This document shows positions 15,338 through 24,318 of a stretch of 34,174 nt of DNA, piece by piece; the first letter of the stretch is position 1, and the number at the start of each line of letters is the position of its first letter. Source of the stretch: Treponema sp. (GTDB lineage: Bacteria > Spirochaetota > Spirochaetia > Treponematales > Treponemataceae); the NCBI GenBank assembly GCA_017551545.1, contig JAFZLJ010000009.1:1-34174 (forward strand), in the 5' to 3' direction. Below the pieces are notes generated by a model. It was not told the origin of the DNA. It did no database searches and saw nothing but the letters and a program-made list of their open reading frames with translations. Position numbers and translations under genes: made by a program.

Positions 15338-16867
15338 GTGAATCTTTTGGCAAGTTTCTTACCTAAGACAGAATTCTCAAGTTACGATGACTTTTACAAA
15401 AACTGTAAAATCAATATCCCTGACAATTTCAACTTTGTTTACGATGTAGTCGATGTTTATGCTAAGCAGGCACCCAATCAGCGTGCACTTGTCTGGTGTA
15501 ATGATGACGGCGAAACAAAAGAATTCACTTTCAAGCAGCTTGCAGAACAAAGTATAATTGCAGCACACTTTTTACAGGAGCAGGGCATTTCAAAAGGCGA
15601 CATTGTCATGCTTTGTCTTCACCGCCGTTATGAATACTGGATTTTCCTTCTTGCACTTCATAGGCTTGGAGCTGTAGCTTTTCCTGTTTCTTCACAATTA
15701 ACACACAAAGATATTGAATATCGGCTTGCTGCCTGCATGGTTCGTCTTATAATCACTCCGGATTTTTTGAAAGAGCAGTGGGAACCATATGCAGCCGCAC
15801 CGGAACATAATCTTCAGGATATCCTTCGACCGGAACTTTCACCGCAGGAACCAATGCTTTTATATTATACATCCGGAACTCAAGGTGAACCAAAACCTGT
15901 AATGCATAACTGGCTTTATCCACTGGCACACATAATTACTGCAAAATACTGGCAGAAAAATATAGACGGCGGACTTCATTATTCAATGGCCGAAACTGGC
16001 TGGGCAAAATCAAGCTGGGGAAAAATCTACGGACAATGGATCTGCGGAACGGCCGTTTTTGTTTATGACCGTAAAAAGTTCAATCCCCAGACTGTCCTTC
16101 AAAAAATTGCAGACTTTGAAGTAAATACATTTTGTGCTCCTCCTGTTTTTTACCGCTATATTTCAGACCTTGACCTTCCAAAATTCGATTTATCAAACCT
16201 CACTCATTGTTGTTCTGCAGGAGAATCGCTTAATCCGGCAATTTCGCATGAGTTTACACAAAAGACAGGACTTAAAATATATGAAGGTTACGGTCAGACA
16301 GAAACTGCATTGCTCTGTGCCAATTTTGATTTTGATGATTGTGAATCTGTTTCAGGCAGCCTTGGAAAACCTTCACCTTTATACCAAATTTCCCTTGATG
16401 AAACTGACGAGCTTGTAGTAGATATTTCAAAAAATAAACCGCTCGGGCTTTTTACAAATTATCCTAAATCGGCAGAGAAAGAAGGCTTTTACAGAACAGG
16501 CGACCTTGTAAGCAAAGATGAAAAGGGTTTCTTCTATTTTATAGGCCGAAAAGATAATATGATAAAATCGGCAGGGTTTAGAATAAGTCCGTTTGAAGTT
16601 GAAGAAATAATAAATGAGTATGAAGCAGTTGCCGAAAGCTATGTATATGGAGAAGAAGATTCAAAACGAGGCTTTATAGTTACAGCTCAGGTTGTTATAA
16701 AACCGGGCTATGAAGCGCAAAAAGATCTGGAACGAAAAATTCTTGAATATGTTCGTGAAAAATCGGCACTTTATAAATGTCCGCGAAAAATTATATTTGT
16801 AAAAGAGCTTTCAAAGACGTATAATGGAAAAATAAAGCGAGGAGGAATTTCAGAAGGTGAAAAATAA
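15338..16867 (+). CDS. AMP-forming acyl/acetyl-CoA synthetase-like enzyme
   Basis: A 509-residue adenylate-forming enzyme. ATP-binding loop YYTSGTQGEPKPV, YEGYGQTET, YRTGD, the hinge GRKDNMIKSAGFRISP and the catalytic lysine segment YNGKIKR are all in place. The family activates a carboxylic acid to an acyl-AMP and then an acyl-CoA; the medium-chain (ACSM-like) group fits best, but the substrate is not certain. The start is GTG, with no ribosome site and a -10 just before it, suggesting a leaderless mRNA. It overlaps the lptC-like gene by 11 bp, so it may share a transcript with the Lpt cluster. Confidence 0.85.
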   Translation: MNLLASFLPKTEFSSYDDFYKNCKINIPDNFNFVYDVVDVYAKQAPNQRALVWCNDDGETKEFTFKQLAEQSIIAAHFLQEQGISKGDIVMLCLHRRYEYWIFLLALHRLGAVAFPVSSQLTHKDIEYRLAACMVRLIITPDFLKEQWEPYAAAPEHNLQDILRPELSPQEPMLLYYTSGTQGEPKPVMHNWLYPLAHIITAKYWQKNIDGGLHYSMAETGWAKSSWGKIYGQWICGTAVFVYDRKKFNPQTVLQKIADFEVNTFCAPPVFYRYISDLDLPKFDLSNLTHCCSAGESLNPAISHEFTQKTGLKIYEGYGQTETALLCANFDFDDCESVSGSLGKPSPLYQISLDETDELVVDISKNKPLGLFTNYPKSAEKEGFYRTGDLVSKDEKGFFYFIGRKDNMIKSAGFRISPFEVEEIINEYEAVAESYVYGEEDSKRGFIVTAQVVIKPGYEAQKDLERKILEYVREKSALYKCPRKIIFVKELSKTYNGKIKRGGISEGEK

Positions 16868-17417
16868 ACATTTGAACAGCTTCAGTTTATTTTGCTTACT
16901 CATAATATCTTCTCTTTTTCTTTCCTGCTCACTTAAATATGATCAGTCTGTAAATGCAGAAGAAACAAATCCGGAATTTGTTTTTAAGCATGCAAAAATG
17001 ATCCGCTACAAAAATGCAGAAGAATCTACAGTCGTTCATGCCGAAAGTATTGAACAGTACAAAAATTCAGATATCACATATGGAAAAAATGTAAGCTTTA
17101 CAACTTATGATGATGAACACAAGGTAGAAACAGAAGGTTCCTGCGGGTATCTTTATGCCGACACAAAATCAGAAGTTTATGAGCTTTTTGACGGAATAAA
17201 AATTTCAAACAATCCGCAGAATACAAATTTTTCTGCAAATATGTTAAAATGGAATGGAAAAACTGAGCAGCTTACAGGCGGAAAACGCGACACTGCTAAA
17301 ATAGAAAAAGATGGAACTGTTATTTACGGAACAGGCTTTTCGGCAAGCGGTGTAAGTAAGACCTTTAGTTTTTCGGGAACAGTTTCCGGAGAAATAGAAG
17401 CAAAGGACAAGGAATGA
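16857..17417 (+). CDS. lptC: LptC-like lipoprotein
   Basis: A 186-residue lipoprotein with signal peptide and lipobox LFLSC (Cys24), followed by a beta-rich region of the LptC/OstA type (segments like VVHAESIEQYKNSDITYGKN and TNFSANMLKWNGKTEQLTG). GTG start. The assignment rests on this pattern and on the adjacent lptA- and lptB-like genes; direct similarity to LptC is weak. It overlaps the next gene by 4 bp. Confidence 0.65.
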   Translation: MKNKHLNSFSLFCLLIISSLFLSCSLKYDQSVNAEETNPEFVFKHAKMIRYKNAEESTVVHAESIEQYKNSDITYGKNVSFTTYDDEHKVETEGSCGYLYADTKSEVYELFDGIKISNNPQNTNFSANMLKWNGKTEQLTGGKRDTAKIEKDGTVIYGTGFSASGVSKTFSFSGTVSGEIEAKDKE

Positions 17418-18085
17418 AAAAGCTTTTTGCCGCATTCATGATATTTTCTCTTTATACTGCTTTGTTTGCAGAAAAAATTACTTTTTCGGCAGGAAGCATG
17501 AGCGGGCAGGCTGGTGATTCTTCTGCTACAACAACACTTACCGGCGGTGCTTATGTTCAGACATCTTCCATTGAAATTTACGCAGACACAATTGAACTTT
17601 CCGGCGATGATTACCGTTTTATAAAAGCAACCGGCAGCATTACAGGAACAAATCTTGAAACAAAAATGGAATTTACCTGCGATTCAATGTCGTACGACCG
17701 CGAAACAAAAATTGCACAGCTTCAGGGAAACGTAAAACTTACAGATACCGAAAATGACGTTAAGGCAAATGCCCAGCTTATTGAATATAATCAGAATACA
17801 GATATTGCAGTGCTTCAGATAGATATTACTCTTACCCAGAAAAAGAATGTTTGTACCGGCGCATATGCAGTTTATATGAAAAATGAGCAGATGCTAGAAA
17901 TAAGCGGAAACGCCCAGGTAAAACAGGAAGATGATGTTTTCCGTGCCCAGCAGATTACACTTAACCTTGATACACAAAGTATTACTCTTTCTGGAAATGT
18001 AAAAGGTTCTGTAACAGAAACAAAAACAAAAGAAGAGGCCGGGGTCCCTGAGCCTGTCGAAGGGCAGCAAGGAGGGGGTAACTAA
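17414..18085 (+). CDS. lptA: LptA/OstA-like periplasmic protein
   Basis: A 223-residue protein with an N-terminal signal peptide (cleavage near LFAEK) and repeated OstA-type strands: [42 protein letters not shown] and [23 protein letters not shown]. LptA proteins bridge the periplasm in lipid A transport. The C-terminal tail contains an in-frame palindromic repeat (18043-18064) that reads GVPEPVEG. The ATG overlaps the previous stop. Confidence 0.75.
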   Translation: MKKLFAAFMIFSLYTALFAEKITFSAGSMSGQAGDSSATTTLTGGAYVQTSSIEIYADTIELSGDDYRFIKATGSITGTNLETKMEFTCDSMSYDRETKIAQLQGNVKLTDTENDVKANAQLIEYNQNTDIAVLQIDITLTQKKNVCTGAYAVYMKNEQMLEISGNAQVKQEDDVFRAQQITLNLDTQSITLSGNVKGSVTETKTKEEAGVPEPVEGQQGGGN

Positions 18086-18087
18086 TT

Positions 18088-18852
18088 ATGGAAGAAATTG
18101 AACAGGAACTCCAGACATCTCAGGAACCGCCGCTCCTTCGTGTAAACAGCCTTTATAAATCGTTCGGGCGAAAAGAAGTTGTAAAGGGAATAGATTTTTC
18201 AATGAAGACAGGAGAAATCCTTGGACTTCTTGGACCAAACGGGGCCGGAAAAACAACAACATTCTATATGGTAGTAGGTTTTTACCGCCCGACTGCAGGT
18301 GAAGTTTTCTTAAACGAAAAATGTATTACAAGGCTTCCAATGTATAAACGTGCCCGTCTAGGTATTTCATATCTTCCGCAGGAGCCTTCTGTTTTCCGTA
18401 AATTTACTGTAGAAGAAAATATATGGTCTGTTTTGGAAACAAGGCGTGACCTTACTTATAAACAAAAAAAGCAGCGGCTTGATGAGCTTATAGAAGAATT
18501 TTCAATCGGCAGAATCAGATACCAGAAGGCATATACACTTTCTGGTGGAGAGCGACGCCGTACAGAAATTGCGCGCTCACTTGCAATTGAACCAAAGTTC
18601 CTTTTGCTCGACGAACCTTTTGCCGGAATTGATCCTATTGCCGTTGCAGATATCAAAAGTGTAATTAAGCTTTTAGCATCACGCGGAATTGGTATTCTTA
18701 TTACAGATCACAACGTACGCGATACTCTGGAAATCACAGATAGAGCAATAATCATAAATACCGGAACAATTATGCTGCAGGGTACAAAAGAAGAAATCCT
18801 TGCCAGCGAACTTGCACGTGAAGTTTATCTTGGCAAGAATTTCAGTATGTAA
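18088..18852 (+). CDS. lptB: LptB-type ABC transporter ATPase
   Basis: A 254-residue ATPase. Walker [12 protein letters not shown]-loop LPQEPSVFR, signature [15 protein letters not shown], Walker [14 protein letters not shown] and switch His in [19 protein letters not shown] match LptB closely. It powers extraction of lipid from the inner membrane in the Lpt system. It starts 2 bp after the lptA stop and completes the lptC-lptA-lptB-like set. Confidence 0.92.
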   Translation: MEEIEQELQTSQEPPLLRVNSLYKSFGRKEVVKGIDFSMKTGEILGLLGPNGAGKTTTFYMVVGFYRPTAGEVFLNEKCITRLPMYKRARLGISYLPQEPSVFRKFTVEENIWSVLETRRDLTYKQKKQRLDELIEEFSIGRIRYQKAYTLSGGERRRTEIARSLAIEPKFLLLDEPFAGIDPIAVADIKSVIKLLASRGIGILITDHNVRDTLEITDRAIIINTGTIMLQGTKEEILASELAREVYLGKNFSM

Positions 18853-18867
18853 ACTTAAACAGAAAAC

Positions 18868-20940
18868 TTAAACTGTAAACTGGTTCATCTGCTCGCCGAT
18901 TTCACCAATAGAATCTTTTACCTTATTAGCAATTTCAGAAAGCTGTTCACCGCTGTCATTAATTCGTTTTGCACCAATAGACATTTCATCCATACTTGTC
19001 TTCATAGTGCCCGAAGATTCCTGAAGTCCTGCAATGTTACGGAAAATCAATTTGTTTCCTTCAATCATTTCCTGTGCAGCGTTGCTTACTTCGGTAGTAC
19101 TCATGTTCATTGCGGCAAGAGTTTCAATAACCTGCTTTGAACCTTCACGCTGTTCACTCATTGCAACTTTAATTTCTGTTACAAGCTGATTTGTATGACC
19201 AATTTCTTCAGAAACTACAGTAAAGGCGTTGCTTGCATCCTGTGAACCGGCTACAACTTCAAGAATAGAAGACTGAATGCTCTTAAGCTGCTCACCAATT
19301 TTCTTTGACTGTGCAGTAGAAGTTTCACTGAGCTTACGGATTTCATCTGCTACAACCGCAAATCCTTTTCCCGATTCACCGGCGTGTGCAGCCTCAATTG
19401 CAGCGTTCATGGCAAGAAGGTTTGTCTGACTCGCAATACTTGCAATAGCCTGGTTAGCTTCCTGAAGCATCTTAGACTTGTCTTCAATTTCAAGAATCAT
19501 CTGGTTTACTGCAAGCTGCTTTTCCTGACCAGACTGTGACTGCTGTTCAAGCTGACCAAAAGAGTCGGCCATTTTGTCTACAGAAATATTTACAGACTGA
19601 ATGTTTCCAAGCATTTCTTCAACCGCAGCAGAAGCCTGTGTAACTCCATCTGCCTGCTGCTGAATCATCTTTTCAAGAGAGTCAATGTTTGCGGCAATTT
19701 CGTTTACGGCACCAGCTGTTTCCTGAACGTTTTCTGTCTGCTGTGTAATCTGTCCGTGAACAGAATCAATATTAGAAAGAATCTGTGTAATGGCGCTTGC
19801 AGTATTCTGCGAACTTGTTGCCATGTCGGAACCAACAGTATTCAAATTAAGCTCTGCAGTTTTTACGTTATCAATAATAGCCTGAAGCTTTTCAATAAAT
19901 TTATTTTCGTTTTCTACAAGCTGGCCGAATACTTTGAAGATAGAGCGTCCCTTTAACTGAACGCGTTTTGTAAGGTCTGCGTTTCCGGAACTCAAATCAC
20001 TAACTGCATCATTCAAAATCGTAAGCTGATTAACCATTGTAATAATCTGAACAGCAAGAGTGATAACGATAAAGGCAGCAATGATTCCGGAAATAATTGC
20101 AACTCGTCCAAAACTCAAGAAATCAATTGTAGAATATGTCTTGAACAAAATCATGTGCCAGCTTACAAGATTCATAGGGGCCAGAACATATTCACTCGAT
20201 TTAATTGTTGCATAATCAAGCTCTTTATTCATGTAATCAATTGACTCAAGCTGTGGAAGTACATTAAGAATAGATACCTTGTTTTCTATAATAGAATCAT
20301 CAAGTGCACCTGTAATTTCAAGTCCGTCGTTGTAAAGATACATTGTTGTGCGGGCATCAAGGCCTTCATACATTTCTGTAATCATATCTGTAAGAGGAAT
20401 ACCTGTTCCAATTACACCAATAGGCTTTCCGTTATCTTTTACAACAGCATTTACCCAAAGGTTTGTCTGCTTGAGGGAAGGGTTGTAGTTAATGTTAAAG
20501 TTATAAACATCTGTTTCATACATGGTCATGTTGTACCAGTAGTCATCAGGGTTATCAGGATCAAGAGTGTAAACATATTCCATGTCACTCCAGAATTTGT
20601 GGTCTGTATCAGAAATCCAGAAAATTGATTTTGATTTGAAAGAATCTTTAAAAGTAAGCAAATCCTTAATTGCAGCTTCGCGGATTGCGTCATCATCAGG
20701 ATCAATAAGATATGATTTTATAGAAGGCATTTTCATCATCTGAAGAACAAGAGTGAGCTGCTCGTTCATGGAAGTTTCAAAGTTTGCAATTTTTACGCGG
20801 GCAATCATCTCCATATCATCATAAGACTGGGTTCTAAAACGTTTGCGTGCAATCTGATCAATAAGGACAGAAAGAAGCAGAAGCGCAATTACACCGATTA
20901 TTGCCAGGATTATACTAATTTTCTTAAGTTTAGAATTCAT
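18868..20940 (-). CDS. Methyl-accepting chemotaxis protein with double-CACHE sensor
   Basis: A 690-residue chemoreceptor. Transmembrane segment 1 is at about residues 8-28. A periplasmic dCACHE-type sensor (about 40-275) contains [18 protein letters not shown] and [12 protein letters not shown]. Transmembrane segment 2 is at about 280-302, then a HAMP domain, then a long coiled coil with the tip [19 protein letters not shown] near residue 510. No C-terminal CheR-binding pentapeptide is seen. The ligand is unknown; dCACHE domains often bind amino acids or carboxylates. The start has an AGGGGGA site. It converges with lptB at its 3' end. Confidence 0.93.
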   Translation of the reverse strand: MNSKLKKISIILAIIGVIALLLLSVLIDQIARKRFRTQSYDDMEMIARVKIANFETSMNEQLTLVLQMMKMPSIKSYLIDPDDDAIREAAIKDLLTFKDSFKSKSIFWISDTDHKFWSDMEYVYTLDPDNPDDYWYNMTMYETDVYNFNINYNPSLKQTNLWVNAVVKDNGKPIGVIGTGIPLTDMITEMYEGLDARTTMYLYNDGLEITGALDDSIIENKVSILNVLPQLESIDYMNKELDYATIKSSEYVLAPMNLVSWHMILFKTYSTIDFLSFGRVAIISGIIAAFIVITLAVQIITMVNQLTILNDAVSDLSSGNADLTKRVQLKGRSIFKVFGQLVENENKFIEKLQAIIDNVKTAELNLNTVGSDMATSSQNTASAITQILSNIDSVHGQITQQTENVQETAGAVNEIAANIDSLEKMIQQQADGVTQASAAVEEMLGNIQSVNISVDKMADSFGQLEQQSQSGQEKQLAVNQMILEIEDKSKMLQEANQAIASIASQTNLLAMNAAIEAAHAGESGKGFAVVADEIRKLSETSTAQSKKIGEQLKSIQSSILEVVAGSQDASNAFTVVSEEIGHTNQLVTEIKVAMSEQREGSKQVIETLAAMNMSTTEVSNAAQEMIEGNKLIFRNIAGLQESSGTMKTSMDEMSIGAKRINDSGEQLSEIANKVKDSIGEIGEQMNQFTV

Positions 20941-21036
20941 GTATTTCCCCCTGAGTTTCTATATAAAGTAATACTATTTTCGTAATTACTATTTTATTAC
21001 TATCATAAATATAATGCAAATACTTTTTATATGTAG

Positions 21037-21042
21037 TATAAT
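21037..21042 (+). promoter_or_regulatory. Possible -10 of uxaC
   Basis: A perfect TATAAT in the AT-rich gap between the divergent chemoreceptor gene and uxaC. No clear -35 partner was found. A REP-like palindrome (21049-21079) lies between it and the gene. Confidence 0.4.
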
Positions 21043-21048
21043 AAAAAT

Positions 21049-21079
21049 TGTCATTGTCGGGCTTGACCCGACAATCTCT
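21049..21079. repeat. REP-like palindrome in the uxaC leader
   Basis: GTCATTGTCGGG...CCCGACAATCTC hairpin, the same family as the copies at 11412, 25341 and 30957. Confidence 0.75.
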
Positions 21080-21095
21080 TTTAGGTGGATTTTTT

Positions 21096-22580
21096 ATGAT
21101 TTCATTTCTAAATGATGATTTTTTATTGCAAACACAGACTGCAAAAACACTTTATCACAAATATGCACAAAACGAACCGATTTTTGATTTTCACAACCAT
21201 TTGTCGCCTCAGGAAATTTACGAAAATAAACCTTTAGGAAACCTTGCAAATGCCTGGCTTGATCATGATCACTACAAATGGCGTGCCATGCGTGCAGCAG
21301 GAGTAGATGAAGACTTGATAACAGGCCACCTTGCAACCTCCGGGGTCCCTGAGCCTGTCGAAGGGGTCGAAGGGCGCGATTACACGCGTTATCTTGCTTT
21401 TGTAAAAACTCTCGAAGGCTGTGTTGGAAATCCACTTTATCACTGGAGCCACCTTGAACTTCAAAGATATTTTGGAATTACCGAGCCGCTTACACAAAAA
21501 AATGCGCGCGAAGTGTGGGATAAATGCAATGAACTTCTGGCTAAACCGGAATATGCACCACAGGGCCTGCTCAAAAAAATGGGTGTAAAAATCCTGTGTA
21601 CAACAGATGACCCGCTCGATGATTTACAGTGGCATAAAAAACTTGGTGCCGGGGTCCCTGAGCCTGTCGAAGGGCGAGAAGGGCTGCATGTCCTCCCGTC
21701 TTTCCGTCCTGATTTTATTATAAATGCAGATTCTCCGGAATTTCCTGAATATATTTCACGATTACAGCAGGTTGACGGAAATAGATTTTTAACAATTTCA
21801 GATATGCTTGCTGCAGTTGGCCGCAGAATGGATTATTTTAAGGAGCTTGGTTCTTTAGTAAGCGACCACTCACTCGAAGGCGACTTTTATCTGCCTGCAA
21901 ATTTCACAGATGTAAATTATATTTTTGAAAAAGCCTGGATCGGTAAAAAGCTTAATCACGACGAGCTTGCAAAATATAAGGGCTGGGTACTCGTTGAACT
22001 TGGAAAGCTTTATGCAAAAAAAGGCTTTGTAATGCAGATTCACATTGGAGCACTCCGCGACAACAATTCCGCAATGTTCCAGAAAGCCGGAAAAAATATT
22101 GGCGAAGACAGCCTGAATGATTTTAATTACGCCCCACAGCTTGGTGCAGTTTTAAATGGCATTTACAGTGATGCGGGCATGGACTCCCTGCGGTCCCTGA
22201 GCTTGTCGAAGGGGTCGAAGGGCCCAAAGGTTATCCTTTACAACCTGAACCCAAAAGATAACGAAGCGCTTGCAACTATGGCCGCTAATTTCCGTAACTG
22301 TCAGTTTGGACCAGCATGGTGGTTTAATGATCACAAGGATGGAATAGAAGAACAGATTCGTATATATGCGCGAACTTCTGTTTTAGGAAAGTACGTTGGA
22401 ATGCTTACAGACAGCAGAAGCTTCTTGTCATATCCACGTCATGAATATTTCCGCCGAATCCTTTGCAACTATATTGGAAATCAGGTAGAGCAGGGCGAGT
22501 TCCCTTGGGATGAAGAATCACTTGGCCAGATGGTAAAAAATATCTGCTGGCAGAATTCTGTTGATTTTTTTGGAGCATAA
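21096..22580 (+). CDS. uxaC: Glucuronate/galacturonate isomerase
   Basis: A 494-residue uronate isomerase converting glucuronate or galacturonate to the keto form, the first step of the intracellular uronate pathway. The N-terminus has the metal-binding FDFHNHLSPQEI; LCTTDDPLDDLQ, FVMQIHIGALRD and LTDSRSFLSYPRHEYFRR follow. It is longer than the usual length of about 470, in part because three interspersed palindromes are inserted in frame (near residues 83-94, 185-193 and 365-377). The start has an AGGTGG site; an upstream in-frame extension crosses a REP and is rejected. Confidence 0.93.
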   Translation: MISFLNDDFLLQTQTAKTLYHKYAQNEPIFDFHNHLSPQEIYENKPLGNLANAWLDHDHYKWRAMRAAGVDEDLITGHLATSGVPEPVEGVEGRDYTRYLAFVKTLEGCVGNPLYHWSHLELQRYFGITEPLTQKNAREVWDKCNELLAKPEYAPQGLLKKMGVKILCTTDDPLDDLQWHKKLGAGVPEPVEGREGLHVLPSFRPDFIINADSPEFPEYISRLQQVDGNRFLTISDMLAAVGRRMDYFKELGSLVSDHSLEGDFYLPANFTDVNYIFEKAWIGKKLNHDELAKYKGWVLVELGKLYAKKGFVMQIHIGALRDNNSAMFQKAGKNIGEDSLNDFNYAPQLGAVLNGIYSDAGMDSLRSLSLSKGSKGPKVILYNLNPKDNEALATMAANFRNCQFGPAWWFNDHKDGIEEQIRIYARTSVLGKYVGMLTDSRSFLSYPRHEYFRRILCNYIGNQVEQGEFPWDEESLGQMVKNICWQNSVDFFGA

Positions 22581-22583
22581 AAA

Positions 22584-23444
22584 ATGAAAAAATTTTTCTA
22601 TAATATTTTAATTGCAGCTTTTGTTCTTACTTGTGTTTCGTGTGCAAGTACAGGTTATGTAGAAAAGAACTATTCAAAAAATGTAGAGTTGTTGAAAACC
22701 TGTGAGCCTTATGCGGCAGGGACAAAGACTGTTCAAAAGGAATATCTTGTCGATGAACAGCGTGCCCGTGAACTTCGTGAATATTTTAAGGAGAACGCAG
22801 GCCTTGATCTTGATGCCCTTGCTGCATCAGACAAATCAACCTGGGAAAAATCAGTAGAGCTTGCAGTTTTTGTTGCAAAAAATATTCCGCATGATAATCA
22901 AAAACGGTTTCTTAAGGAGCGCAATGCAATCACACTGTGGGAATATTCAAGACAAGTTCCAACAGGCTTTAACTGCCGCTGGCATTCAACTCTTTTAAGT
23001 GAGCTTTTGCTTTCTATAGGAATCAGAAACAGCTTTATAACATGTCTTCCATATGATAAAAACGATGGAGATTGCCATGTTGTAAATATTGTGTGGCTGC
23101 CCGAGCTTGAAAAATGGGCAATGATAGACAGCGACATGGTGGAATATGTTACCGGCGAGGATGAAGTTCCGCTTTCGCTTCAGGAAATGCGCGAGTATAT
23201 TCAAAACGACATTCCGTTTACTGTAAATGTACTTCCTGGTTTTGAGGATTCCTGGGTTGCTCAGCCGAGTGGTTTAGAGTATATGCAGGCCTACTGGGCA
23301 AAAAATCTTTATTGGTTTCAGACCTATATGGTTTATGCCTTTGACCTTGAATATGCATACGATTCAGATGGAGCAAGAGTTTCTGCAAAATACTATGCTT
23401 CGCTTCTTCCCGGTGGTGATGATGAGGCTTTCTGGTCGTATTAA
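22584..23444 (+). CDS. Transglutaminase-like lipoprotein
   Basis: A 286-residue lipoprotein (lipobox LTCVSC near residue 20). A transglutaminase-core domain is indicated by the catalytic Cys in GFNCRWHSTLLSELLLSIG, His in GDCHVVNIVWLPE and Asp in KWAMIDSD. Such domains act as proteases, peptidases or crosslinkers. The gene begins 3 bp after uxaC, so it is in the same transcript, though no link to uronate use is obvious. The target is unknown. Confidence 0.78.
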   Translation: MKKFFYNILIAAFVLTCVSCASTGYVEKNYSKNVELLKTCEPYAAGTKTVQKEYLVDEQRARELREYFKENAGLDLDALAASDKSTWEKSVELAVFVAKNIPHDNQKRFLKERNAITLWEYSRQVPTGFNCRWHSTLLSELLLSIGIRNSFITCLPYDKNDGDCHVVNIVWLPELEKWAMIDSDMVEYVTGEDEVPLSLQEMREYIQNDIPFTVNVLPGFEDSWVAQPSGLEYMQAYWAKNLYWFQTYMVYAFDLEYAYDSDGARVSAKYYASLLPGGDDEAFWSY

Positions 23445-23450
23445 TATTTA

Positions 23451-23479
23451 GTGACATTTTGGGAAGAACATGGTAAAAT
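23451..23479 (+). promoter_or_regulatory. Promoter of eda-kdgK
   Basis: -35 GTGACA (23451-23456), 17-bp spacer, extended -10 TGGTAAAAT with core 23474-23479. Confidence 0.6.
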
Positions 23480-23517
23480 AGGGTAACTAGAATACTAGTA
23501 TATTAGATGAGGCTTAT

Positions 23518-24156
23518 ATGAATGATACACTAAAACAAATTGGAGCAACAGGAATTGTACCTGTTGTAGTTTTGAACAGGGTAGAAGATGCCGAACCGCT
23601 TGCTGCCGCTCTTGTTGCAGGAGGCCTTCCTTGTGCCGAGGTAACCTTCAGAACCGACGCCGCCGAAGAAAGCATCCGCGCAATTGCAAAAAAGTTCCCG
23701 GATATGTTTGTAGGTGCCGGAACAGTTTTGAGCACAGAACAGGTAGACCGCGCAATCGGAGCCGGTGCAAAGTTTATAGTTTCTCCTGGTCTTAATCCAA
23801 AGGTTGTTGAATATTGTATTAAAAAAGGCTATCCGGTTTGCCCGGGCATTATGACTCCAACAGAGCTCGAGGTTGCACTTGGCTTTGGCCTTGATGTAGT
23901 AAAGTTTTTCCCCGCAGAAAATGCCGGCGGTCTTAAGATGATTAAAGCAATGAGCGCTCCATACACAATGATGAAGTTTATGCCAACAGGTGGAATCAAT
24001 GCAACAAACGTGCGTGATTATTTAGCTTGTGATAAGATTCTTGCTTGTGGTGGCAGCTGGATGGTGAAGGGTGATTTGATTAATGCGGGAAACTTTAAGG
24101 AAATAGAACGCCTTACCCGCGAAGCTAGTGGGATTGTTAAGGAGATTAGGGGATAG
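23518..24156 (+). CDS. eda: KDPG aldolase
   Basis: A 212-residue 2-keto-3-deoxy-6-phosphogluconate aldolase. It splits KDPG to pyruvate and glyceraldehyde 3-phosphate, the last step of uronate catabolism. The catalytic Glu is in AEVTFRT and the Schiff-base lysine in DVVKFFPAE; GAGTVLS and PTGGI bind phosphate. A GAGG site precedes the ATG. The last codons (EIRG and stop) lie within the left arm of the inverted-repeat element at 24146, so the natural C-terminus may have been altered by that insertion. Confidence 0.93.
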   Translation: MNDTLKQIGATGIVPVVVLNRVEDAEPLAAALVAGGLPCAEVTFRTDAAEESIRAIAKKFPDMFVGAGTVLSTEQVDRAIGAGAKFIVSPGLNPKVVEYCIKKGYPVCPGIMTPTELEVALGFGLDVVKFFPAENAGGLKMIKAMSAPYTMMKFMPTGGINATNVRDYLACDKILACGGSWMVKGDLINAGNFKEIERLTREASGIVKEIRG

Positions 24157-24300
24157 TAAATAGGGGATAGGGGATAGTAAGTAGTGTGTGGGGGAAGTCT
24201 CCCCCTCGTTCGCACTATGTTGCTCACTACCCCCTCTAACGGGGGACACCCCCGTAACGCCCCCCATACTATTCACTATCCCCTAATCCCTATTCCCTAA
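24146..24300. mobile_element. MITE-like element with 34-bp imperfect terminal inverted repeats
   Basis: The left arm (24146-24179) and right arm (24267-24300) are inverted copies matching at about 28 of 34 positions, both built of GGGGATAG-type units. The inner 87 bp are GC-rich with two further palindromes (GGGGGAAGTCTCCCCC and GGGGGACACCCCC). It encodes nothing evident. It sits between eda and kdgK and supplies the eda stop codon. Confidence 0.55.
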
Positions 24301-24318
24301 ATAAAAAGGAGAAATATT

